NCBI RefSeq assembly: GCF_024198175.1
Contig: NZ_JAJVKV010000005.1
Coordinates: 992,001-1,056,000 of the forward strand
Origin: Pyxidicoccus xibeiensis
GTDB taxonomy: Bacteria > Myxococcota > Myxococcia > Myxococcales > Myxococcaceae
DNA length: 64,000 nt
Direction of reading: 5' to 3'
In this document: piece after piece, positions 51,115 through 58,302 of the stretch
How the letters are laid out: the number at the start of each line of letters is the position of its first letter
How positions within the stretch are numbered: position 1 is the stretch's first letter
Notes under the pieces: model-generated
The model's input: only the letters and a program-made list of their open reading frames with translations
What the model was told of the DNA's origin: nothing
Databases searched by the model: none
Program-made: the position numbers and the translations under genes

Positions 51115-52416
51115 ATGCGAGCCGTCCTCACCAACTTCGGTACCCTCGGCGACGTCCAGCCCTTCCTGGCGCTGGCCGTCGAGCTGAAACGTCATGGCCA
51201 CCACCCGGTGCTGGCCGCCGCGCCCTCGTACCGCGCGATGGCGGAGTCCCACGGCATCGACTTCGCCCCCGTGGGCCCGGACCTGCGGCAGGCGCAGAGC
51301 GGCATCACGCAGGCGATGATGGCGGCCCCCGACGTGCTCCAGTCCGCCGGAGGCATGTTCCAGCTCTTCCAGCCGCTGATGGAGGCGCTGCCGAAGATGT
51401 TCGAGGACCTGCGCGCGGTGTGCCGGGGCGCGGACGTGCTCGTCAGCGGCCGGGTGCAGCCCGCGGCGCGCATGGTGCACGACGTGACGCATGTGCCCTT
51501 CGTCACCGTGCTGGTGGAGCACAGCGGCAGCGGCGGCGGCAATCCCGCCTTCCAGGCAGCGGTGCGCGCCCTGGTGAATCCGCTGCGGGACTCGCTGCGC
51601 CTGCCGCCCCTGGAGAATCCGCTGGTGGACGGCTTGTCGCCGCAGCTGGTGCTCACGGCGCTCAGCCGGCACGTGCGGCCGCCGCCCACCGACCTGCCGC
51701 CGCACCACCACACCGTCGGCTACTTCTTCCTCGACGAGCCCCACTTCACGCCGGACGCGGAGCTGGCCGCCTTCCTGGACGCGGGCGAGCCGCCGGTGGT
51801 CATCACCTTCGGCAGCATGACGCACGAGGACCCGGCCGCGCTGACGGACGCGCTGGTGCAGGGCACCGTGCGCGCGGGGCGGCGGGCGCTCATCCAGCAC
51901 GGGTGGAGCGGGCTGGGACAGCGGCCGTTGCCCCCGACGGTGCGGGCGCTCGGACAGGTGCCCCACGCCTGGCTCCTGCCTCGCGTGGCCTGCGTCGTCC
52001 ACCATGGCGGCGCCGGGACGACGGGCGCGGCCTTCCGCGCGGGCGTGCCGCAGGTCGTGGTGCCGCACACCTATGACCAGTTCACCTGGGGCGAGCTGGT
52101 GCAGGAGCTGGGCTGCGGCGGCGCCGCCGTGCCCATCGGCGAGCTGAGCGCGGAGCGGCTGGCGGGGGCACTCGACACGGTCCTCACCGGCGGGCACCAC
52201 CGCGAGGCGGCGGCCCGGCTGGGCGAGGGCATCCGCTCCGAGCATGGCGCCGCGAAGGCACGCCACCTCATCGAGGACCTGGTCCGCCGGGTGGGCCTGT
52301 CGGCCGGGACTGGCGACGAGGGCACCGCGGACGAAGAGAGTGATGACGACAGCGCCCGGCAGCAGCGGCGCAGGGCGGCGCTGAAGCAACAGCGCGCCCG
52401 GAAACAAGACACCTGA
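51115..52416 (+). CDS. GT1-type UDP-sugar glycosyltransferase with docking-like tail
   Basis: 433 residues, GT-B fold. N-terminal TNFGTLGDVQPFLALAVELKRHGH is typical of the macrolide/sterol glycosyltransferase family. The donor-site motif is HHGGAGTTGAAFRAGVPQVVVP with HTYDQF following, i.e. the HGGxGT and DQ positions that hold the nucleotide sugar. After the catalytic domain the last ~40 residues are an acidic stretch (DEGTADEESDDDS) and then ARQQRRRAALKQQRARKQDT, nearly the same as the tail of the NRPS at 35286 (LKRQQQRARKQG) and similar to module 2. No normal glycosyltransferase has this. It lies between PKS modules 2 and 3 in the same operon (26 and 20 bp gaps), so on-line glycosylation of a carrier-bound intermediate is a reasonable idea. 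Confidence 0.9.
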   Translation: MRAVLTNFGTLGDVQPFLALAVELKRHGHHPVLAAAPSYRAMAESHGIDFAPVGPDLRQAQSGITQAMMAAPDVLQSAGGMFQLFQPLMEALPKMFEDLRAVCRGADVLVSGRVQPAARMVHDVTHVPFVTVLVEHSGSGGGNPAFQAAVRALVNPLRDSLRLPPLENPLVDGLSPQLVLTALSRHVRPPPTDLPPHHHTVGYFFLDEPHFTPDAELAAFLDAGEPPVVITFGSMTHEDPAALTDALVQGTVRAGRRALIQHGWSGLGQRPLPPTVRALGQVPHAWLLPRVACVVHHGGAGTTGAAFRAGVPQVVVPHTYDQFTWGELVQELGCGGAAVPIGELSAERLAGALDTVLTGGHHREAAARLGEGIRSEHGAAKARHLIEDLVRRVGLSAGTGDEGTADEESDDDSARQQRRRAALKQQRARKQDT

Positions 52417-52436
52417 GCGGTTCGCGGGAGAGAGAC

Positions 52437-55400
52437 ATGGCCGCAGATACGTCCAACACGGGCACCACGGGACTGGAGATCGCCGTCGTCGGCATGGCGG
52501 GGCGCTTCCCGGGTGCACGGGACCTGGAAGCCTTCTGGCGCAACCTGCGCGACGGAGTGGAGTCCATCACCTTCCTGAAGGACTCGGACCTGGAGGCCAG
52601 CGCGCTCGACTCGCCCGGCATCCGGAGCGACCCGAACTACGTGAAGGCCGCTGCCTTCCTGGAGGACGCGGACCTCTTCGACGCGAGCTACTTCGGCGTC
52701 ACCCCCAAGGAAGCGGAGGTGATGGACCCGCAGCAGCGCGTCTTCCTGGAGTGCGCCGTGGAGGCGCTCGAGAACGCCGGCTATGACGCCGAGCGCTTCC
52801 GGGGCCGCGTGGGCGTCTATGCCGGAGCGCGCACGGACACTTACGTCTTCAACCTCTTCTCCAACCAGGCCGCCGTGGGCGGGCTGGACCCCTTCGAGAT
52901 TGGCCTGGGCAACGACCTGGCCTTCCTCACCACGCGCGTGGCGCACCGGCTCAACCTGCGCGGCCCGGCGTACTCGGTCCACACTGCGTGCTCCACGTCG
53001 CTGGTGGCGCTCCACCTGGCCAGCCAGGCGCTGCTCGCCGACGAGTGCCAGCTCGCGATTGCCGGCGGCGTGGCCATCAACGTGCCGCAGAAGGTGGGCT
53101 ACCTCTACCAGTACGGCAGCATCATGTCCCCGGACGGGCACTGCCGCGCCTTCGACGCGAAGGCGGCGGGCACCATCTTCGGCAGCGGCGTGGGCCTGGT
53201 GGTCCTCAAGCGGCTGGAGGACGCGCTGGCCGATGGCGACACCATCCACGCCGTCATCAAGGGCTCGGCCATCAACAACGACGGCTCCGTGAAGGCCAGC
53301 TTCACCGCGCCCAGCGTGCAGGGCCAGGCCACCGTCATCAAGGACGCGCTGGCCGCCGCCGACGTGCCGGCGGACTCCATCAACTACGTGGAGGCGCACG
53401 GCACCGGCACCGCGCTGGGCGACCCCATCGAAATCCGCGCCCTCACCAAGGCCTTCGGCAGCAAGACGCGCGGGAAGCGCTCGGTGGCCATCGGCTCGGT
53501 GAAGACCAATGTGGGCCACCTGGACGCGGCGGCCGGCAGCGCCAGCCTCCTCAAGGCCATCCTCGCGCTGAAGCATCAGCAGATGCCGCCCAGCCTGCAC
53601 TTCGAGTCGCCCAACCCGCAGATCGACTTCGACAGCGGGCCCTTCTACGTGAACACCTCGCTGCAGCCCTGGGCGAAGGGCCGCACGCCGCGTCGCGCGG
53701 GCGTCAGCTCGTTCGGCATCGGCGGCACCAATGCGCACATCGTGCTGGAGGAGGCCCCGCCCGCTCCTCCGTCCGCGCCCGGCCGGCCGTGGGAGCTGCT
53801 CGTCCTCTCCGCGCGCAGCCACACCGCGCTGGACACCGCCACGGCCCGGCTGGCTCAGCACCTTGAAGACCACCCGGAGGCGGCGCTCGCGGACGTGGCG
53901 TACACGCTCCAGGTGGGCCGCAAGGCGCACGCGCACCGGCGGCTGGTGGTGGTGAAGGACTCCGGGGATGCCGCGCGCGTGCTGCGCATGGCCGAGCCCC
54001 AGCGCGTCCTCACCGGCGCGCACGAGACGGGCAACCGGCCCGTGGCCTTCCTCTTCTCCGACGCGGGCGTCGGCGCGCACCTGGAGCCGCTCTACCGCTC
54101 CGAGCCCGCCTTCCGCGCGGAGGTGGACCGGTGCGCGGAGCTGCTCCAGAAGCACCTGGGGCTGGACCTGCGCACCGCGCTCTACCCGGACGACGGCGGC
54201 CGCCCCGCCCTCACCGGCCCGGTGGCCGCCGCCGCGCACTTCGTGGAGCCGTATGCGCTGGCGCGCCTGTGGATGGCGTGGGGCGTCCAGCCGGAGTCCC
54301 TGCTGGGCGAGGGCATGGGCGAGCTGGTCGCCGCGTGCCTCGCGGGCGTGCTGCCGCTGGAGGATGCGCTGACGCTGGCCGTGGCGCGCGCGGGTGGCGC
54401 CGAGCCCGTGCTGAACGGCCACACGCTGAAGGCCCCGGAGGTGCCGCTCTACTCGGCCGCCACGGGCGCGCTGCTCACCGCCGCCGAAGCCACTCGCGCC
54501 GCGACGTGGCTGGAGGCCGCGGGCCGGCCCTCGCGCGTGACGGACGGGCTGCGGGAGCTGGTGAAGGAGGCCACGCGGGTGCTGCTGGTGGTGGGCTCGC
54601 CTGGAGTGCTGCTGGAGGCGGCCCGCGCGCTGGCGGGCTCCACCGGCACGCGCACGGTGCTGGCGTCGCTGCCCGCCCCGGGTGACACGACGCCGGTCCC
54701 CGCCGCGGTGCTCACCATGCTGGGCCGGCTGTGGCTGGAGGGCGTGGAGGTGGACTGGGAGGGCCTGTACGAGGGCCAGGCGCGCCGCCGCGTGCCGCTG
54801 CCCACCTACCCGTTCGAGCGCCAGCGCTTCTGGGTCGCTCCGGCCGAGCGCTCCGCCACGGCGCAGGCGCAGGGCCCGCAGGGCAAGCTGGTGGACATGG
54901 CGGAGTGGTTCCACGTGCCCTCGTGGCGGCGCACGGCTCCGGCAGCGTTGGACCGCAAGGCGCTGGCCGAGCGCCGCTGCTGGGTCGTCTTCGTGGACGG
55001 CCTGGGCGTGGGCGAGGCGCTGTGCCGCCGCCTGGAGGAAGCGAACCAGGAGGTGGTGCGCGTGCGACCGGGCACCGCCTTCATGCGCGATGCGGAGCGC
55101 CGGTACGCGCTCGACCCGCGCCAGCCCGGCGACTACGCCACGCTGTGGAAGGACCTGGCGGACCAGGAGCTGCAGGCGTCCACGGTGGTGCACCTGTGGA
55201 GCCTCACGCCCCAGGGCGAGGGTGTCTCCAGCCCGGAACTCTTCCGCAAGGCGCAGGACACCGGCTACTACAGCCTCCTCCACCTGGGGCAGGCGCTGGC
55301 GAAGGGTGACACCTCGCGGCAGGTGCGCGTGGAGGTGGTGACCAACCGCGTGCACGACCTGGAGGGCGAGCACCACGCGCTGCCCGAGAAGGCCACCGTG

Positions 55401-56807
55401 CTGGGCCCCTGCAAGGTGATTCCGCAGGAGCAGGAGCACGTCAGCACGCGCTGCATCGACATCATCGCGCCCGAGCCCCTGTCGGACGGCGTGGCGGAGG
55501 TGGCCTCGCGGCTGCTGGCCGAGCTGAGCCAGAAGCCGAAGGACGTGGTGGTGGCGTGGCGCGGCAACCACCGCTTCGCGCAGCACTTCGCTCCGATGCG
55601 CCTGGACGCGGAGGGCGAGCCGCCCCATCCGCTGCGCGAGAAGGGCGTCTACCTCATCACCGGTGGCCTGGGCGCCGTGGGCCTGCTGCTGGCCAACTAC
55701 CTCGCTGAGACGGTGCACGCGCGGCTGGCGCTGCTGGGCCGCTCCGAGATGCCCGCCCCCGCCGAGTGGGACGCGTACCTGGCGTCGCACTCCGCGGACG
55801 ACAAGGTGTCCCGGCAGATTGCCAGCGTGCGCGAGCTGGAGAAGCGCGGCGCCGAGGTGATGGTGGTGCGCGCGGACGTGGCGGACGCGGCGCAGTTGGA
55901 GGCGGCGGTGGCGCAGGTGGAGGCCCGCTTCGGCGCGCTGCACGGCGTGCTGCACTGCGCGGGCGTCACCCAGGGCCCCTCGCTGTACAACCCGCTGACG
56001 GACATCGGCCGCGGCGAGTCGGAGACGCAGTTCGGCCCCAAGGTGTACGGCACCTACGCGCTGGAGAAGGCGCTGCGCAGCCGGGCCGTGGACTTCGTGG
56101 TGCTGTTCTCCTCCAACGCCGCGGTGCTGGGCGGCCTGGGCTACCTCACGTACGCGTCGTCCAACCTCTTCATGGACGCCTTCGCGCAGGCGCGCTCGGG
56201 ACGGCCCGGCACGCGCTGGGTGAGTGCGTCGTGGGACCCGTGGCCGGAGGAGACGAAGCACAACAACGTGCGCACCAGCATGGACCAGTACGCCATGACG
56301 ACGCAGGAGGGCGCCGAGGCCGTGCGCCGGCTGGCGACGCTCGGCGTGGATGGTCAGGTGGTGGTGGCCACGGGCGACCTGCAGCAGCGCTGGAAGCTGT
56401 GGATCCAGCGCGATACGTCGCAGCAGTCGACGGGCGGGCGTGTCGCCAGCAAGGCACGCCGCTCGAAGACGCCCTACGTGGCGCCGGAGACGGAGCTGGA
56501 GAAGCAGCTCGCTGCGCTCTGGCAGGAGGTGCTGGGCGTGGAAGGCGTCGGCCTGCACGACAACTTCTTCGACCTCGGCGGCCACTCGCTGCTGGCCACC
56601 CGCGTGGCGGGACGCCTGCGCACCCAGTTCGACTTCGACGTCCCCCTGGCGAAGCTCTTCGAGGCGGCCACCGTGTCCGCGCTCGCGAAGCTCGTCGCCG
56701 ACCACCAGGCCGCGCTGGAGGAAGCCGCCAGCCAGGCCGCGCTGGATGAGCTGGCCAACCTCAGCGACGAGGAAATCGAAGCCGAGCTGGCAAGGCGCTC
56801 CAGCTAG
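52437..56807 (+). CDS. type I PKS module 3: KS-(degenerate AT)-KR-ACP
   Basis: 1456 residues, ATG preceded by GGGAGAGAG. KS has Cys185 (HTACSTS), EAHGTG and TNVGHL. The AT is broken: the entry motif FPGQGSQ is FSDAGVGAH, the GHSxG nucleophile motif is G-E-G-M-G (Gly626 in the place of Ser), and about 90 residues including the whole ferredoxin-like subdomain with the HAFH/YASH site are missing (535-791 here, 345 residues in module 2). The KR looks complete (ITGGLGAVG, Tyr1239 and Asn1243 in TYASSN). ACP Ser1384 in GGHSLL. No DH, ER or thioesterase. The C-terminus differs from the others: helical, acidic LANLSDEEIEAELARRS, typical of tails that dock to a next subunit. The extender must be loaded in trans, or the module only passes the chain on. 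Confidence 0.92.
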   Translation: MAADTSNTGTTGLEIAVVGMAGRFPGARDLEAFWRNLRDGVESITFLKDSDLEASALDSPGIRSDPNYVKAAAFLEDADLFDASYFGVTPKEAEVMDPQQRVFLECAVEALENAGYDAERFRGRVGVYAGARTDTYVFNLFSNQAAVGGLDPFEIGLGNDLAFLTTRVAHRLNLRGPAYSVHTACSTSLVALHLASQALLADECQLAIAGGVAINVPQKVGYLYQYGSIMSPDGHCRAFDAKAAGTIFGSGVGLVVLKRLEDALADGDTIHAVIKGSAINNDGSVKASFTAPSVQGQATVIKDALAAADVPADSINYVEAHGTGTALGDPIEIRALTKAFGSKTRGKRSVAIGSVKTNVGHLDAAAGSASLLKAILALKHQQMPPSLHFESPNPQIDFDSGPFYVNTSLQPWAKGRTPRRAGVSSFGIGGTNAHIVLEEAPPAPPSAPGRPWELLVLSARSHTALDTATARLAQHLEDHPEAALADVAYTLQVGRKAHAHRRLVVVKDSGDAARVLRMAEPQRVLTGAHETGNRPVAFLFSDAGVGAHLEPLYRSEPAFRAEVDRCAELLQKHLGLDLRTALYPDDGGRPALTGPVAAAAHFVEPYALARLWMAWGVQPESLLGEGMGELVAACLAGVLPLEDALTLAVARAGGAEPVLNGHTLKAPEVPLYSAATGALLTAAEATRAATWLEAAGRPSRVTDGLRELVKEATRVLLVVGSPGVLLEAARALAGSTGTRTVLASLPAPGDTTPVPAAVLTMLGRLWLEGVEVDWEGLYEGQARRRVPLPTYPFERQRFWVAPAERSATAQAQGPQGKLVDMAEWFHVPSWRRTAPAALDRKALAERRCWVVFVDGLGVGEALCRRLEEANQEVVRVRPGTAFMRDAERRYALDPRQPGDYATLWKDLADQELQASTVVHLWSLTPQGEGVSSPELFRKAQDTGYYSLLHLGQALAKGDTSRQVRVEVVTNRVHDLEGEHHALPEKATVLGPCKVIPQEQEHVSTRCIDIIAPEPLSDGVAEVASRLLAELSQKPKDVVVAWRGNHRFAQHFAPMRLDAEGEPPHPLREKGVYLITGGLGAVGLLLANYLAETVHARLALLGRSEMPAPAEWDAYLASHSADDKVSRQIASVRELEKRGAEVMVVRADVADAAQLEAAVAQVEARFGALHGVLHCAGVTQGPSLYNPLTDIGRGESETQFGPKVYGTYALEKALRSRAVDFVVLFSSNAAVLGGLGYLTYASSNLFMDAFAQARSGRPGTRWVSASWDPWPEETKHNNVRTSMDQYAMTTQEGAEAVRRLATLGVDGQVVVATGDLQQRWKLWIQRDTSQQSTGGRVASKARRSKTPYVAPETELEKQLAALWQEVLGVEGVGLHDNFFDLGGHSLLATRVAGRLRTQFDFDVPLAKLFEAATVSALAKLVADHQAALEEAASQAALDELANLSDEEIEAELARRSS

Positions 56808-56919
56808 GGGTGAGCCTGCCCCGGGCCAGCCCGGCCCGGGGCGCACAAGCTGCGCTGCGCTCCGATGCCCATGCTCGGTGGCCGTCGCCCGGGGACCTCA
56901 ACGAATCGAGGAGGCTCCA

Positions 56920-57390
56920 TGGCCGCTCTCCGCTTCATCGTGTTGTCCGTCCTGCTGCTGCCAGGTTGGTCCGCGGCGGAGCCCTCCGGCCAGGAACTGG
57001 CCGAGCCCGGCGCCATCATCGGGACGCTGGAGGGCATGGTACTCGAGGGAGACCAGTACTTCCTGCATGGCTGGACCTGTCAGCAGGGCGTCGCGGCCTC
57101 CCTGCGCATCCATGTCTATTCAGGAGCCTCGGCCTACGACGATCCGTGAGGCCAGCTGGTGCTCTCGGGCACCTCGGAGCTCATGGCCGAGCAGGCCGCC
57201 AGCAATCGGTGTGGCGCGGGCGCTATCGCTTCCACGTGCCCCTCCCCATCACGACTTCGTCCCGCGCCGTGGTGACCCCAGCCAGACGAACCAGGGCCTG
57301 CTCAACAACGTGAAGGTCGGCTTCGATGCCGAGGGCCGGCCCATCGTGAGCTATCAGAAGTACAAGGTCTTCTACTCCGCGGACCTGCCG
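56920..57390 (+). pseudogene. broken secreted-protein gene
   Basis: The 5' part (MAALRFIVLSVLLLPGWSAAE signal peptide then GTLEGMVLEGDQYFLHGWTC...) is open to a TGA at 57147. Beyond it, protein-like sequence continues with GQLVLSGTSELMAEQAASNRC, then in a second frame YRFHVPLP, and in a third HDFVPRRGDPSQTNQGLLNNVKVGFD and YQKYKVFYSADLP. Thus at least one nonsense change (probably CGA to TGA) and two frameshifts have broken it. The intact form would be a ~150-residue secreted protein of unknown function; similar GTLEGV..GWxC domains occur in myxobacterial exoproteins. It is not part of the pathway by any sign I see. Confidence 0.65.
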
Positions 57391-57560
57391 CCACCGTCTT
57401 CTCCCGGCGCTTCAGCTCCGGCAGTGGCTCGCGGTAGACAGCTCCCACTCCTTCCCAGGCTTGGGCGCCCAGCACACCGGGCGCCCAGCGGGGCTTCAGG
57501 AAGATAGACGCGTCACGCGCCTTCGTCAGCCAGGTATCAACCTTGCGACCGTGAAGAGCG

Positions 57561-57953
57561 CTAGTTGCAGCCGCGATAGTTTACGGCATCGTCGCGGATC
57601 CAACCCTCACGGAAGCTGGGGTCGCTGTAGATCCACACCTTGGTCCAGTAATTCCCCTCGTTGGCCACGTGACCCCAGCCGGTCGGCCCGGTAACGATGT
57701 CGCCCGCGCGCTTGTTCATGATGTGATAGGCGCCGTGGCTGGGCCGGTTATACACTCCAGCAACCGACCAGATGACTCCGTAGGAGTTGGTGCTGCACAT
57801 TGCATGCGTTTCAGCGGGCTCAGCATCCGCCGACGGATTCGTCGAATCCGTTTCGGACGGCAACGGCTCATTCGCATCTGCCTGTCCATCGCTCACACCA
57901 CCACAACCGCCCGCCAGGAACACGAGCGCGCCGACCAGCACGATGTTCTTCAC
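57561..57953 (-). CDS. small lipoprotein with SH3-like domain
   Basis: 130 residues from the GTG at 57953, which has AGGAG six bases upstream. It gives a lipoprotein signal (KNIVLVGALVFLAGGC). A Ser/Asp/Glu-rich linker follows, then a domain reading MCSTNSYGVIWSVAGVYNRPSHGAYHIMNKRAGDIVTG and WTKVWIYSDPSFREGWIRDDAV, the pattern of bacterial SH3 domains. Two Cys residues may form a disulfide. Base composition is less GC-rich than in the flanking cluster genes. Likely bound to the outer or inner membrane and perhaps to peptidoglycan (inference). No link to biosynthesis is visible. Confidence 0.75.
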   Translation of the reverse strand: MKNIVLVGALVFLAGGCGGVSDGQADANEPLPSETDSTNPSADAEPAETHAMCSTNSYGVIWSVAGVYNRPSHGAYHIMNKRAGDIVTGPTGWGHVANEGNYWTKVWIYSDPSFREGWIRDDAVNYRGCN

Positions 57954-58017
57954 TTGAACTCCTGTGAATGAGTGAAACCTCGAGGCTCGCCATTGAGCCT
58001 CAACTAGTATTGCCGAG

Positions 58018-58064
58018 TAATGCATTGGATGGATCTCGATAAACTCAATTCTGCCAATGCATTA
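58018..58064. repeat. perfect 11-bp inverted repeat with 25-bp loop
   Basis: TAATGCATTGG (58018-58028) and CCAATGCATTA (58054-58064) are exact reverse complements in an AT-rich patch, followed by TTTTTC on the plus strand. It lies upstream of the small lipoprotein gene. It could be an operator with two half sites (each contains ATGCAT), or a transcription terminator for a lost plus-strand gene. Confidence 0.7.
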
Positions 58065-58156
58065 TTTTTCCAATGACGATGCGGTTTCTTTGTCGTGGGG
58101 GTTCTACCGAGGGGGCAAGGCCGGCCTGTCAGAGCTGAGGCCTACCAAAGCAGGCT

Positions 58157-58290
58157 CTAAAGTCTCCCGGAATGCTGCTGGCAGCATCGGCGAACGAACG
58201 TGCCCGAGCCGATGCGGCTGTATAGGAAGCCCTTTGAGGCCAACCGCTCATAGGCAGCAGTGACCGTATTTCACGAGACCTCGGCCGGTC
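58157..58290 (-). pseudogene. remnant of a GntR/MocR-type winged-helix regulator
   Basis: On the minus strand, reading through one TGA (58271-58273), the sequence gives EVS*NTVTAAYERLASKG, then FLYSRIGSGTFV. This is the recognition helix and wing of MocR/PdxR-like GntR regulators (normally VSRNTVTAAYERL), with CGA changed to TGA at the Arg. It ends at a TAG soon after and has no aminotransferase domain. It lies directly upstream (on the plus-strand map) of the ABC exporter gene, so the regulator lost its body in a deletion. Confidence 0.6.
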
Positions 58291-58302
58291 GATGAGCCCC
58301 TC

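Noticed and set aside
52071-56846. Long minus-strand open frame opposite the GT end and PKS3
   Set aside because: Antisense shadow of the PKS gene; no domain, no ribosome-binding site.
57150-57560. Insertion sequence as cause of the decay zone
   Set aside because: No transposase fragment, terminal inverted repeats or target duplication could be found by eye.
58057-58263. 68-codon plus-strand frame after the inverted repeat
   Set aside because: Lies over the MocR-type remnant read on the other strand and has no recognisable features.
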